From the NCBI RefSeq assembly GCF_020921035.1, contig NC_063154.1, positions 2,480,001 to 2,544,000 of the forward strand: a stretch of DNA of 64,000 nt. The letters are read 5' to 3'. The translations under genes and the position numbers were made by a program. Every line of letters starts with the position of its first letter. Within the stretch, counting starts at the first letter, position 1. Positions 35,407 through 48,777 of this stretch are shown piece after piece. Source of the DNA: Rhodamnia argentea (taxonomy: Eukaryota > Streptophyta > Magnoliopsida > Myrtales > Myrtaceae). Below the pieces are notes generated by a model, which was not told the DNA's origin, searched no databases, and was given only the letters and a program-made list of their open reading frames with translations.

Positions 35407-36879
35407 ATGGTGGATTTCGACTGCAAGACGAATGTGGTCTCCCCCGACGCGCCCCTCAACTCCCCCAAGGTCCCCAGCGACAAGCTTCCTTTCTTGCTCC
35501 CCTCGACGCCGTTCCGATCCCCCGCGGCCTTGACGTCCGCCTCCGCTCCGGCCGTCGCCGCTTACGAGCAGTACCTGAGGCTGCCGGAGCTGAGGAGGCT
35601 CTGGGGCGCCCGGGAATTCCCGGGCTGGAAGGCCGAGTCGCTGCTCAGGCCCGCCCTGCAGGCCCTGGAGATCACCTTCCGGCTCGTCTCGACGGCGCTC
35701 TCCGACCCGAGGCCGTACGCCAACCGCCTCGAGTGGAGGCGGCGGCTGGAGTCCCTCGCCGCCAGCCAGATCCAGCTCATCGCCGACCTAGTGGAGGACG
35801 AGGGCGAGGAGGAGGGCGGCGCGGGCGGGGCTCCCCTCGTCGGCTTAAGCTCGGCCGGCTGCGAGCTGGCGCGGGGCGGCAGCTGGGCCGAGGTGTGGAG
35901 GATCCCCGGGGGTGTCGCCGCGGCGGTGAGCCGAGCGAGCGAGGCGAGCCTCCTGCCCCGGCTCGCTACGTGGCACACTTCGGAGGACGTGGCGCAGAGG
36001 ATCCTGTACACCATCGAGTGCGAGATGAGGGGTTGCCCGTACTCTCTTGGGCTCGGCGAGCCGAACCTGACCGGGAAGCCGGCCTTGCGATACGACGACG
36101 TGTGCAGGCCTAGCGAGCTTCACTCTCTGAAGCGAAACGCTTCCAGCGATCAAATCGAGAGCAATCACGAGAACCAGTCGCTTCACACGACGCACCAGAT
36201 TCTCGAATCGTGGATCTACGCCACGAACGAGCTCCTGAAACGGATCTCGGAGAGGATCGAAGAGAAGCAATTCAAGAAAGCCGCGAGTTATTGCTACTTG
36301 CTGGAGAGATTCTGGAAGCTTCTGGCGGAGATCGAAGACCTCCACCTCCTGCTGGACCCGGAGGACTTCCTGAGGTTGAAGAGGGACCTGGCGATCAGGG
36401 CCGAGACGGCGTCCTTCTGCTTCCGGTCGAAGGGCCTCGTCGAGATCACCGGCAAGTGCAAGGACTTGAAGCACAACGTGCCGCGCATCCTGGGCGTGGA
36501 GGCGGACCCCAACGGCGGGCCGAGGCTGCAGGAGGCGGCGATGAGGCTGTACTGCGAGAAGGGGGAGGCCGAGAGGATCCACCTGTTGCAGGCGCTGCAG
36601 GCGGTGGAGGGGGCGGTGAAGAGGTTCTTCTTCGCGTACAAGCAGGTGGTGGCGGCGGTGATGGGGAGCTTGGAGGCGAGGGGGGACAGGGCGGTGGCGA
36701 GCTCGGAGACGAGCGACTCGCTGAGTCAGGTGTTCCTGGAGAGCACCTACTTCCCGAGCTTGGACGCTGCTAAGACGTTTCTGGGGCGGATGTTGAGCGG
36801 CGGCGAGAACGCCAAAGGTGGTCGGAGTTCGGAGCGGGGCGACTCTGGAAGGACTCGGAGTTTGGGAAAAGGAGCATAA
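35407..36879 (+). CDS. HSPRO2: HSPRO-type nematode-resistance-like protein
   Basis: Intronless, 490 aa, homologous to sugar beet Hs1pro-1 and Arabidopsis HSPRO1/HSPRO2. In Arabidopsis, HSPRO proteins are stress- and pathogen-induced, contribute to basal resistance and bind the SnRK1 kinase complex; whether this copy does so is inference. The start MVDFDCKTN matches the MVDxDW-type family N terminus. Conserved blocks include LPELRRLWGAREFPGW, PALQALEITFRLVSTALSDP, SEASLLPRLATW, ILYTIECEMRGCPYSLGLGE and GKPALRYDDVCRPSELHSLK, then a helical C-terminal half with FWKLLAEIEDLHLLLDPEDF. The coding region is strongly GC-rich compared with its neighbours, which opens long spurious frames on both strands. 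The 1/2 paralogue assignment is uncertain. Confidence 0.92.
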   Translation: MVDFDCKTNVVSPDAPLNSPKVPSDKLPFLLPSTPFRSPAALTSASAPAVAAYEQYLRLPELRRLWGAREFPGWKAESLLRPALQALEITFRLVSTALSDPRPYANRLEWRRRLESLAASQIQLIADLVEDEGEEEGGAGGAPLVGLSSAGCELARGGSWAEVWRIPGGVAAAVSRASEASLLPRLATWHTSEDVAQRILYTIECEMRGCPYSLGLGEPNLTGKPALRYDDVCRPSELHSLKRNASSDQIESNHENQSLHTTHQILESWIYATNELLKRISERIEEKQFKKAASYCYLLERFWKLLAEIEDLHLLLDPEDFLRLKRDLAIRAETASFCFRSKGLVEITGKCKDLKHNVPRILGVEADPNGGPRLQEAAMRLYCEKGEAERIHLLQALQAVEGAVKRFFFAYKQVVAAVMGSLEARGDRAVASSETSDSLSQVFLESTYFPSLDAAKTFLGRMLSGGENAKGGRSSERGDSGRTRSLGKGA

Positions 36880-39148
36880 CAAAGTTGGAATGTGACGACA
36901 TTGATTCTTCGAACTTAATTTTGGCGATTAATCTTTTCTCTTGTAAATTTTCACGACATGAAGATTGAACCGTACAGAAATTGTGAATGTTCATTCTTGT
37001 TTTGTCACTAAATCAAGCTAACGACCTTTAGAAAGAAACACAAATTTAGTCCATATGATTGCCAAAGACAATAAGAAAACTCATTGAAATTCGTAATAAT
37101 TGAGATGATATTGACCAAGTTAATCTCAAATAAGAGTCTAAACTCAGCAGTAGGATATTTCTGTAGACTATAATGGAGGCAATTCTTTCCAATTTTTTAT
37201 GATTTTACTTAAAGTGAAGTTAGGGTTTGTGTTAACCAATTTAAGAATGGCCTAACCCTACAAAACAAAAAGCCTCAAACTTGAATTCTTTTATTTACGT
37301 TTTCTCTCTCCAACAACCGACAACGAATTGAATAGCCACAATCTCTTCAATTTCTTTAGATAGAATCGACGATATGCGATTAGGCGACTGATATGACCGA
37401 TTTACTATTAGCAATTGCATGTGAATAGATAGAAAGAAAACTCCATTCGAACGACGATTCAATATCCGGCTACAGGATTTATAAAGTGCATGTTGCGAAG
37501 GGATATAATCGAATCTAAAGTGACTATTTAAGCAAATTGGTTATGTTCGTTCTTTCACATCAAGTCAGATGCATTCATGAGCATATCTAACTCTTGGAAC
37601 ATATTAATTCTTGTCCCCGATCTACTGCTCCAATGTGGGGAATTATTAAGAGAGTTGCCTCGCAAAATTCATATCATGAAATCGGAAGTCTATCTTATCG
37701 CAGATTTTATAATTGATTTCAGGATCTACCCGGATTCTACTTATATTATTAATTAAACGATTGTAGTGTATTATCAATTCTAATGATCATTATTTGCTGA
37801 TATAATTTATTGACCGCAATTCATATTTAAACATATGAAAAATATAAAATATCAACAAAGTAAAAAAAATTCAGTCATGAATATTATTGAAAATGGAAAT
37901 TCAGATCAATGGTTTTTCAAGATTTCAAGTTTCAAGTTTTATCTAGAATTCATATATCGAAATCAGTTCAAAATATTTTTGAAACCTAAAAATTACCCTC
38001 TATGATCAGAGCGGTTCAACCGATTCAATTCTCCAATTCTCGATTTTATTCTACAAAGAACGGCGGTAGCCGGTAGGTTGTCAACACCCACTTTACGAGC
38101 GCTCTGGCCACGGGATTACCGCCCGTAAAAGCCTTACGAATCGTGGCCAGTTTGAGGGACAAGTGTTGGCGTTTCCTAGCAGTTCCAGCACTGCGGGACG
38201 CCTAAACCACGCCCCCTCTTTCTTCTTCTGAAGAATCGCCACGTGTCGTAGCAGTCCCTGTCCGAACCCATGCGCGGTAATAACAAGATATTTTCTTGAG
38301 TCTGATATACGGCGGTGATTCGAGTCGAGTCGTCGGGCTCCGTGGGGTGGCAAATGCTGTGATTTTTCTTCCGCAGTGTATCGGAACAAAACCATCGTCC
38401 CGGTAGATTTACGCGGAGGGAAAGCAGAAGCGATTTTCTTGTTTGAACGTGGAGCGGGAGCGATTTTGACCTTTTCTACAGGGGCAATAATTATGGAAGA
38501 AGGGCCACTTTTGGCGGGTTAACGAGGTAGAAAAAGAAGGGTCTAGTCACGGCAAAAGGGGTTCTTGTTCCTCTTCATTAAGATCGGCGTTATCCCCTTC
38601 GACTGAACCGACTTCTGGTGAGTGTTCTTCATGTTTTCTTTCTTTTTTATGGATTATCATCGAGACCCACTTTCAAGAAACTTGATAAAGCTTTGAATTT
38701 TGCTCTTCATTTTGTGAATCCTTGACGAAAGCCTCGAGATTTCCTGTTGTTTGATCTTTGCTCCTTCTTCCCTTTCAAATGTAGGGTAGGATAGGAGCAA
38801 GAACTGTAAAGACGGTGACTTTTGACTCTGATTAATGGGGGTTTTTCCTCTCTGCCTTATCTAAATTCCAGGTTGATTGCAGACTTGCAGTTGAAAGCAA
38901 AGGCAACTTCTAGACCTTCTCTTTCTTTGATTGATATCGTGTGGATTATGCCAAAAAAGTAACCTTTATTTCTAAAAAGAATTGCAAAGTCATCCTATCC
39001 CGCTCGCCAGTGCACACGGGATTCCTGGGACTTTTGACTGTTAGTTCTTGGTTTGGTTTGTCATCCATCCTCTCTTCCTTTGATCATCCTTGAAGGGTTC
39101 TCTCAGACTGCATCAATTCCGAGCTCTTTTTGGCCACTTGGGGGCTTC
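36880..39148. other. Spacer between HSPRO and the TPR gene
   Basis: HSPRO 3' UTR, AT-rich spacer, then the upstream region of the TPR-like gene. A GTGAGTG donor-like site near 38620 and a CTGTTAG acceptor-like site near 39043 suggest a 5'-UTR intron. No other gene is seen. Confidence 0.4.
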
Positions 39149-41304
39149 ATGGAGTTGAAGGTGGCTGCAAATGGCTTGAAATCCTCACACCCTATAACCC
39201 CCTACTCATTATTTCATACACAGAAAAGGGTCCCAGTTTCTTCCTTGTTAGGGCTTAACAGTGCCAGAAATCCTAATGTGCCCTGTAGATTAGTGCACAG
39301 AACAGCTCCTTTTGGCTTCCATAAATCAAGAAATGGCTGGCTCAAACGGTTTTGCTGCCGAAGTTCCGAGATGTTTTCGGGCGGAGAAGTGTCTAATCAG
39401 ACTTCGGAATTAGCCCTAGGAACCAGTGTGTCCATGTGGGGAGATGGGGATTGCAGTGATACAATGGACGTTGCTTGTGCAGTGGCAGATGTTTCTGGGC
39501 ATTTTCTGAACATGGAGGCGGAAGGTAGTGGAAATAGGGGTTTTTTGGATCGATCATCGTGCTTGAAGATGGATTTCCTGGAGCCATCGCTGCTCGGTAT
39601 CTGGCCAACGCCACCGGAGTGGCCTGAGAGGAACAAAATCGTTGGAATCGGCATTGAGATGAAAGCGAAGAGCATCGAGATCCCCCTGTCTCTTAGGATG
39701 ATAAAGAGAAAGAAGCAACAGGATATGAGGACCATTGCAGCAAGGGAATATGAATGCTCTTCAGTCGAGAAGGCTTTCGCTTCGATGGTGCTTATTATGA
39801 GAGAGATTCAGAGCTATGCCATGCACACGAGGGAGAATCTCTACAGTGAAGACTTGGGGGAGATAGTGAATAAGGTGCACAGAGAGATAAATGCATCTTC
39901 TGTGTGGATTTTCCAACAGGTGTTTTCACAAGCGCCAACTCTTATGGTGCACGTGATGATACTATCTGCTGATTTCAGCGCTTATTCTGTGACTCATAAC
40001 ATGTCGAATATGTCCTCTGAAGTATCTCTGGAAACTTGGATGCTGGTGGAGGATAAAGGTCAAGAAAACTCAAAATTTAGTTTGACAAATGGGACTATTC
40101 GAGCAAGTGGTCATCTCGATAAATCCGCCGCTCCAGAAGAAAAGCCTAGCATTGTTCCTGGCGAGAAACTGGGAGTTTCTCCATCATGGACTGAAACTTT
40201 GAACGTCGAGGAGACAAATCTGTGGAGCTCTATAGCGGATGAAGCAGCAAAGATGGAGGCATTGTTAAGGGGAGGCGAAATTTTCGATCTTGAAGGGATG
40301 AGGAAGTTCCTTTCACCAGTGTCTGTGGAAATTGAAACCGATGATTACGAGGAATATTGGAGAACAGATCTTCTGTACCAACTTAACTTGTCTCAGGATC
40401 CTTACAATCCCCTGCTGCTCTCTAACTATGCGCATTTTCTCTGCCTTGTATACCAAGACTACCGCAGGTGAGCTTTAAACGCAATTGGGTCTTGACCTCT
40501 CAATTTGTTACAGAATGTGTTCGATGCTTGCGGACTATCTTTTTGTTGTGGCTCAAGAATCTGCCTGAACTTATCGGATAATTGACATTTTATTTACTTG
40601 GCCATCTTGATAGTCGAATGGTTTTCCCGTGTCTCAATAATTGATAATGCATGATTGTCTTTTTCCTGGATAACCTGGAAAAACTTGTCGTATAACTTCT
40701 GAATTCTTTTCTCTTTATCAAATATACTAGGAATAAGATCATATAAAGAATGTATGAACTATGTGCACATCCGTGCTTTGGTAGAGCTTGTTCACATTTG
40801 CATTTCAAAATGCTTAAGGTTAAGATGATGTTCGAAGTAGTGCAGCGTACTTCAGTTCTCGAAACATTACGGCAGTCTTCCTCTTTAAATCATTATCCTG
40901 GGTGGAGAAATGAGAGAAGAGTTGGACTTTCATATCTTCAATAACTTGTGCATTTTTTATTTTGTCACATTGGTGCATCGATGATCGCAGCACTGAGATT
41001 TTTTGTGGGGGTTTGCGATTGGTTTTGCAGGGCGGAGGAGTGCTTTAAGCGCGCTGTGCAGGTTGAGCCCCTGGACGCCGAGTCGTTGAGTCGGTATGCG
41101 GATTTCTTGTGGATGGTGAAGAAAGATGCGTGGGGAGCGGAGGAGAGATATCAGCAAGCAATCGCAGCTGAACCAGAGAATCCTTATCATGCGTCCAGGT
41201 ACGCCAGCTTCCTCTGGAGTTCCGGAGGCGAAGAGACGTGTTACCCTCTTAACTACTCCTCGGGCGACGAGACTAGACTGTCGGAAGCAGATGATGCATT
41301 ATAA
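39149..41304 (+). CDS. Tetratricopeptide-repeat-like protein
   Basis: Two coding exons, 39149-40467 and 41031-41304, joined AG/GTGAGC to TTTTGCAG/G in phase; 1593 nt, 530 aa. It resembles the uncharacterised plant TPR-like proteins of the At1g80130/At5g20190 type. The N-terminal two thirds are poorly conserved apart from a basic helix (LSLRMIKRKKQQ) and a segment VEKAFASMVLIMREIQSYA. The C terminus has two to three TPR-like units: NPLLLSNYAHFLCLVYQDYRRAEECF, ESLSRYADFLWMVKKDAWGAEERY and NPYHASRYASFLWSSGG. The start at MELKVAANG was chosen because it is the first Met with family-like sequence; an upstream in-frame Met at 39053 is possible. Molecular role unknown. Convergent with the GT64 gene. 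Confidence 0.85.
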
Positions 41305-42704
41305 GGTAATCAACCTCCGATTTTGGCTGCAAAAATGTAGGCCTTGGCTCGTGTTTCTTTTCGATAGGTTATTTTGGCTCCAGGAAATGTGAGCAGGATG
41401 GACGTACCGTTCGGGTTATGGTTAGGATGTACAGATTAAGTGAAGAGGGTGGAAATGGCGGTCTTAAAAAGGAACAGAACAGGTCATTTCATCTTCATGT
41501 AATCTTAAGTTAATAATGAGAGATCTTTTACCTGCTTTGGGTTCTTTCCTTTGGTCATCCCTTCGGTTATATTCTGCTTCTACTCATGCTTCTACTAAGT
41601 GTCCATTCCAATCATGGGCTGCTCATGCTTACATAAAGAAATTTCCAGTTTTGACATATTTTATTCGATAGGTAGAAAAAAGAAGCTTCATGGATTACCA
41701 AAAAATATCTGGACAAATCATTATAATGAAACTTCTTCTCTATAACATCAGGTGCGCGATTAAGCTCGACTAATTCTTATTGATGCGTACAAAATCTGCC
41801 CGTTCATGTGCGATATGGTTTACGCTGAGTGTGACAAATTCCGGCTTGCAATTGTAGCAATGGGGCGTCTCTCCTACTTTCCAAATCAGAAACACATGAA
41901 GTACGATGGTAAATGCACATGAGAAGCAGCAAGTATCTTTGACACAGAACAACAAAATTGTCATTTTGAGCTACATGGCATGCTCCGATAAGAATTTAAA
42001 ACGTCAAAATGCTCTGCAAACCGGTTTTTTTTAATGACAACTAGCATTATTCTATTTATAGCATCTAAAAGAGAGAATCCAGTGTTTGCAAGTTGCCAAT
42101 ATAACTTGCAAGAATTAAGATACCCCAAGAATTTCCCAAGATGGCTCTTTCACTTTCTTCCCCTGGCAAACGAATGCTGGGATATCTTTTTAGTAATTTC
42201 AGTCTATACCTGTCCGAGATGGCTCTGTTCCTTGAAAGATCATTTATTGTGCAAAAACAGAAGCACATAAGCAAGTGGCGAACTAATATGTACATATGTT
42301 TGGAGCTGGAAGCTACACACATTAAGGCAGATGCTTCTTCACAAAAAGAATCTTCAAATTATGGAGAACAGATCAATTTTCTCCCGAGCAAAAACATGTA
42401 AGTACACAAATGGATAAATCACCGGTCAGAGAGACAGAATGAAACAGCAATTCCACTACTAATGCTGGAGTGTCATTACAAAAATAAAAAGCCATTCCAG
42501 GCTTCATCCTTCTCTAACATGATCCCGTACAACAACCCATATCTGAAGAGCGTGATAGCTTCAATGACAAAAAAAATATCTAGCTAAGTAATGTCGAATT
42601 TCATATATTATACACCTAGTGAACAAATGGTTGAATCAGAACAACATGACTAAATCAGCAAAAACGTGGAAATACTGATCGGTGGTGTATGAGAAAATAT
42701 AGCA
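41305..42704. other. Convergent intergenic region
   Basis: 3' ends of the TPR-like gene (plus) and the GT64 gene (minus). AT-rich; short ORFs look random. Nothing else is recognised. Confidence 0.5.
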
Positions 42705-45700
42705 TCACCAGAACCAGATATCCCTGCTGTCAACAGCCTTCACAGTAGTCGATACTAAAGGCATTCGCCTGTATTCTGCTGCAAACCTGTTGACACACAC
42801 AGTTCTCTTCTCACTGTGACCTCCCAAACTACTAATTCCTGTGGAACCAATCTCAAATATCTTTCCTGCAGGAAGCAATGGCAAAACGCAAAGGAAACAT
42901 TAGCAGAGGGACGGGACATGTGGCAGACGAGCTACGTTCTGTCTGGAAAGAAATGCTGAAGAGAATTATAAGATAACGATAACAAAACACCCGATCAGAA
43001 CATACTGACACTTGATACCAGCAAATTCCAAAGTTGCAAAACTGAGTATATGAATGGCATAAAAGAAAACACCATGTACTGGATCCAGCTTATTTTCCCA
43101 GAATACTTTTGCACCCTACCGCAGTGTTTCATTTATTGAGTGACATTTGGTCAACAGTTAACCCTTCTTCCACTAAGTAGGTAGGTTACAAGGATCTCTT
43201 TGAGCCAATTAAATATAAAAAAATATCACGTGTCATCCATAAAATTCCCAAATTCACCTTCTTTAAAAAGAAAAAAGAAAAAGAAAGCCACAAGCATTTC
43301 CTCACCTATTTCCATCCTTAAACCTCAATGTACTTATTACAGGAGCCCCGAGTAAATTAAGATATAGGGGTCCCCATTTAGGCGAAAAAATCATCAGCTG
43401 CTTATTTGATGCATCCCACAATTGCAACAAAGCACTAAAACTACTCAGTATGCCATCTATGTCCATGTCATGTGCAATAATCCAATATTGCATAAAATTG
43501 CAGAAAGATTCCATATGTAACCTAATTACCTTTAACCCAAATAGGAGGAGCACCAGTAACATTCGCTACAAGGAATGACATTGCAATGTCTTCACAGTTC
43601 CTGAAGCCCATTAATAGATAGAGTCAGAAAGAAGGGGATAGAAGAGAACAGAATGTCTGCCAAATCAGAGAAAAGCCACATACTCATGATGCATAATTAC
43701 CTGTTTCTCGTAACATATTCTCTGATTGATGCCGGCATCTGGTTTGTATATATATCCAGATATTTCTTGTGAAAAAATGCAGCCTTTGAGAGCACCATAC
43801 TGTACGTACCCGTCCACCATACGGACCACCATCCACCATAGACATAGCGATCGGCACTACCTTTCTGCAAAAACATTTATAACAGAGAAAACATGTAACT
43901 GGTGTAAATAATCTCCATGCAAGTCAATTCTGACTCAAAAAGCAAGCTCCTAGCAACCAGCGATGGTAGATGGAAAAAGCAAATCCAAAACCAAACTTCA
44001 TTAGACAAGTTACACCTAATTAGGATCCCCAAGCTCTGGGTAACAGAGAACAGAGAACAGAAAAAGGAAGCATCCACAGTGATTCATCTACATAGCTAAA
44101 GAAAGGAAATTCCATGCAGCCTTAAGCATTACAGTATCTATGTCACATAACGAAATATCTTCAAGAATTAGGAAGCTTTGAGAACTCTAATGACAAATCA
44201 AATAGTTTTCAGATTCCCCATATCCTGAAAAATAATTAGTGTACCACCATAGTCCTGGACCCAGCAAAATAGGTGCGTTCCAGTAATCAATTAGTTCATT
44301 TGCATGACAGCTACAAGGAAAATGCTATTACCTGATCAATCCAATGAACTCGAGGCACAAATCCAACCATTGTATCCGGTGCACTTCTCCAAACATCAAA
44401 AGCAAACTCTACTGATGAACAAGGAAATATAATGTCATCATCGATTGAGAAAACAGCATCTGTTTTCAGATCACCAATGGGCTTAAATCTGTTGTTCAAA
44501 CTATCTTCCTTATTGATATCAAACTTTAGTTCGACTCTCCGACCACTTTTAGAGTTCAACTGGATGACATGATTCAAAAATTTCTTAAGAGACTCTGATG
44601 GAGGATCTGGTTCACTCCAGACAATATGAATAGAATCCAAAGATGAACATCTGGCATAGTGGGAAATGGACTGCTTCAAAAGATCATTTCTCTTCCACGT
44701 GTTGATCAGGATGGCATATCCTTTCCTGTGAGAAGCAGAGAACACAATAAGATGAATGTCCTCCTTGACAAGGAATTACTACAAACTTGGCATAATTAAA
44801 AGATATATAATGTTGCTCCAATTGAACAATCACGATAGCACGAGCGCTCGTGATCTCTCTTACATTCTTATTTGTGCAGAATGGAAAGAAAGAACTAACA
44901 CTAGAGAATCATCACATTGATGATTTGTATCTATATATTTCCTGACTACCCATTTGCCGATAACTATTATATCCATGGAATGAATCAGCAGACCGGTCCG
45001 TTAGTCCCACATAAATAAACATACACCAGCGGTAACAATCCCATCATTGCGATACCACTAGAATTTCCATTTTCTTCAAATGGATAAGACATGATGTTTC
45101 GCCTGCAAGAACTCTAACCAACCACTGTCCAGTATGTTTAATTTCCTCCCTAAAAGAGGTAATATAAGAGCTGCACCGCTAATTCAGGTAAAACTGTTTC
45201 CGCAGCCAGTAAAAGGCATTTCCAGACACTGATGTCATTCATTATCACCCACGCACACACTACAAAATCTAAGTCCAGATCATATAGTTAATTCTATGTT
45301 TGTGAGGGCAACTATTTCAGATTCATTAAAGTAAGAGGCAGCAGGAGGAACAATCCCTTCGAGTCTGTTAAAACCACAGATGCATATCATTACATGGCTT
45401 TCACAAGAATGACAAGCAAGAGATGCCATTCTTTTGTAAAGAGAAAGAGAATATGGATAGTCAAGTGTCCCAAGCAGCAAAGCAACAAAATCAGCAGATA
45501 ATCTAACGTTCATGCGAAAAATGGCAAGCAAGGGACACGATTATAACGTTGAGAGACCCAGAAATGATGAAAGATACCGAATAGGCAAGATAAACAAATT
45601 CCTAGCGGAATAACTTTTCTGATTAATGAAATAGACTTTCCAGAAGATAATCAACTGAAATTAATGATCTGAATCTTATCAATAAGCAGTCCAACAATTC

Positions 45701-45943
45701 GGAAATTTGGTAACGTGATAATGAACCGTACTGTACGGGCCGAGAATCGGAGAACTGATTCGAGGAAGTGCCGATAGCGTCCTCTCCGTTGAAAACCGAA
45801 GCACGGCCGGCGAGCAGGAACAGAACGAAAGCGATGCAGCACAGGAGAAGAAGCTTGATCTTCACCGATCCCACGGACACCATCGCAAGTTGCTTGAATC
45901 TCTGCGCCGTCCTGCGGTTCAGGTTGAACAAGCTCCTTCTCAT
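42705..45943 (-). CDS. GT64 glycosyltransferase, EPC1/GMT1-like
   Basis: Exostosin-like family 64 glycosyltransferase of the Golgi. Plant members transfer sugars to glycosylinositol phosphorylceramides; the closest named type appears to be EPC1/GMT1, a mannosyltransferase needed for cell adhesion. Exons (minus): 45732-45943, 44332-44725, 43701-43864, 43530-43600, 42705-42865; 1002 nt, in phase, 333 aa. It is a type II membrane protein: basic N terminus, one transmembrane segment at about residues 29-45, then the lumenal catalytic domain starting KGYAILINTWKRNDLLKQ. The DDD metal/nucleotide-sugar motif is SIDDDIIF (residues 166-168). Further blocks are GFVPRVHWIDQ, GGWWSVWWTGTYSMVLSKAA, RNCEDIAMSFLVANVTGAPP and the terminal VDSRDIWFW. 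Substrate assignment within the family is inferred. Confidence 0.92.
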
Positions 45944-46716
45944 CGCAATCCGACCTCAGAGAAGCAAAGAAACGAGCTCAGCAACTCGCGCATCAAGAGA
46001 GATTCCCGTCGACGCGATCCGCCACCGAGTCGAAGAATCAGCCTATCGAATCATTGGTCTCGGAGTCAATCCCGACGGCGAACTCGCTAGTCTCCGGCGG
46101 CTGTCCCCCTCGCCGGCGCGACGCTCTTCTAGAGGAGGGAGAGAGAGGGGATTGAACTTACTTCGCAGTTCGTGGTGAGTCAGACGAATGTACGAATCGG
46201 AAACCAAAAGGAAGGCCACCGAGGGAGGATGATGGATAGACGGCCACGACGGAGCAAGTGTTGATGATTAAGCCACAGACATTATCGTAATAGTCAAATG
46301 GTCCCTTCTCGCACTCGTCGAAGCAAGAATGTCGAAACAAGCATCTTCAGCATCAGCAGAGAGAGAGAGAGGGGGGGAGGGAGGGGGGGAGTATTCGGGT
46401 TTTCGGGTTGCCTCCATTGATTTTTGTGGAGGAGGATTCTCTCAGGTGTATATCACTCACACCAATTACATGGGCTGGTTTGGTAATTTCAACCCTTTGA
46501 TGAGTTTAAACCGGTCAAACCGGGAAGGCCAACAACCGGCGTAATTACAATCGAGCGGTCACATACAGTTTGTAAGTCACCTCCGCAAACGATGACCGTG
46601 CTCGGCGGTGGGCGCCACCCGCAAGGGTTGACTGCCCTCGCCGGTGCAGGTGGGAAGTGACGGTGTGGCCACCCTCGGCTCTCTTTCTCACCTCGCCATG
46701 TCATGTCACCTATGCC

Positions 46717-46719
<3 letters not shown>

Positions 46720-46746
<27 letters not shown>
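46720..46746. repeat. (TC)n microsatellite
   Basis: Roughly a dozen TC units in the spacer upstream of GT64; shadow ORFs through it are low-complexity. Confidence 0.85.
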
Positions 46747-46750
<4 letters not shown>

Positions 46751-47891
46751 GGATACTTACTAACAAAACCAACCAAAAGGACCCAATTAAGTCCAAATCT
46801 GAGAGCATAAACCACCGATCTGATCAAAAACCAAAGTTCAAAGATCGATTCGAACATGGACTAAGAGTTCGAGGATGATGAGTTTAACCTCCACGCTGTC
46901 CCGTAAATATTAAGTCACCCGGTCCGGCCAAGGTCAATAGCCGCTTTCGTTGAAGGGTAAAACGAGCGCCCGGGTGTTATTTTTCCAATCATGCGGGACC
47001 CACCAAAGTGGACATATTTCTGATTTTGCATAGTTTCTGGATGCAGATTGATTTATTGTACCCCGGTTTTGGCGAAGCGGAGAATCCCAAAGATAAAATT
47101 GTTTAGTCCCCCCGCATGCGGATGGAATTCTATGATTGCGAGACAAACTGGGGCGGCGGTCTATTCAGAGCGCAGAATTTTTTTTTTGTTCCAAATTAGA
47201 TTAGGGAAGCTAACTACGTAAGCGGGGACGTATTCCTTCCCATTATGGAACCCATTTGCGTGATCGCGGGGTCAATCGGGCTTGCCTCTCTGTCCGCAAA
47301 AGAACTGTTAAGGTTAGGTGAGGAATGCTAGCTTTAATTCTTCACATGGGGTCCACTTTTGGTTAATGCCAAAAGTTCCCTCTCAAAATAACGGGATTAG
47401 CGGGATTGTTATGTGTTTTTTTAACAGAAAAATAATGTTGTTTTCACCAAAACTTGACCAAATCCAGCTTATGCGGCCCTCAGTCACATCAGATGAAATT
47501 GATCGAATTTGGTGCCTAAGGAAATTGATTAGAACTTATGTGAACGTAAAATTACCAGATTATACAAATTAAGATTAGAAGGACTTGGTTTTTTTTTTTT
47601 TAAAAGCGTGACATTATGAGAACTAAAATTTAAAAAGAAAATTCTACTCTCAACCAAGCAGACTCACTTTGACAACCGTCGTGGTACGGAAGGCAAGATC
47701 CACATTTTCATGCAACTATGGCTTCCTGGGTTTTGCAGAGTCCATTTCCAATGGGCCTGGACTGGGCCATGACAGAAAGTGTTTTGCTTCGGCCCATCGC
47801 ATTCATGGTCGAATATTTTGCAAAGACACGGACAAGATGACGTGGCCAGGTCCATAGCCTAGCCTAAATTCCCAAAAATAGGAACTTGCCA

Positions 47892-47959
47892 TCTGGATTG
47901 GCTGTGGTGACAAAACGGAGGACTCTCTGGATTGGCTGCGGTGACAAAACGGAGGAGGC
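47892..47959. repeat. 34-bp tandem duplication
   Basis: Two adjacent copies of a 34-bp unit beginning TCTGGATTGGCTG and ending in AAAACGGAGGACTC-like sequence, nearly identical to each other. Confidence 0.9.
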
Positions 47960-48777
47960 AATTGTTAACCCTCCATTTCTCCAAAAGAGACCCTTTTCGT
48001 TCTTACAACGGCATTGACAAAGGAAAAAACTCATTATTTTATCTCCGATGTAGACCGGTTCTGAATTGAGTAATAATCCGGATAACCGACTGAACGATAA
48101 GACTCGCATGAATCGCGTATTATTTTGACGACTCGCGTGTTATTCAATCCAAAAGTTTGGCTTCGTCATATTAATAACCTTCAACCACGTCCGTCAGTCA
48201 TATCCCGAATCTATGAAATGTGCAAATCCCTTTATTCTCTCGTTTCACCCAAAGCACGTGGATTTGGAGTCCTGATTATTTTCCTCGGTGCCACATAAAT
48301 TCATCCGTGCTCTAGCAAACCTCGTGAGCTCCCCCAAGACAAATCACATAGAAAAAGAGTTGTATATTTGGGAATGGCGATCGCACTGGTCCACAGTGGA
48401 AGCCGCTCAAATCCCCTGCACGGACCACAAAGTCTCATGATCACCGTCCGCACTGTTAATGCAACTGGGGCGGTGGGCTTTGACGCAGACCGACCTCGCA
48501 GGACCAGCCACGTGTGTGGCCACAGTTCCGCCACCCAAGAGCCGCCCAAACGTCGGCCAATCAAAAACGTGTTTTATTTCGCCTCAGTCCCTCGAAGTAG
48601 AAGACAAAAAAAAAAAAAATTCCAAGAAAATGATTGGTCGGTTGCAATTATACGACGCCTCTGTCCCCACTAGTCGGTCTCGCTGGTCACCTTCACTCTA
48701 TAAAGTCCTAGGCAAGAATCATGCAATGTCCTCACCATACTCATTAAGCACTTGGGCCTGTGAAAAAGAAGAAGAAG

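Larger units (their letters stand above)
45944..48777. other. Divergent spacer between GT64 and PIP1
   Basis: Upstream regions of the GT64 gene (minus) and PIP1 (plus). Contains a TC microsatellite (about 46720-46746), a 34-bp tandem repeat (47892-47959) and a TATA box (TATAAA, 48699-48704) for PIP1. A large part is spacer without recognised genes. Confidence 0.5.

Noticed and set aside
35845-36882. 345-codon antisense open frame across HSPRO
   Set aside because: Arg/His/Leu-rich shadow frame caused by high GC content; no domain.
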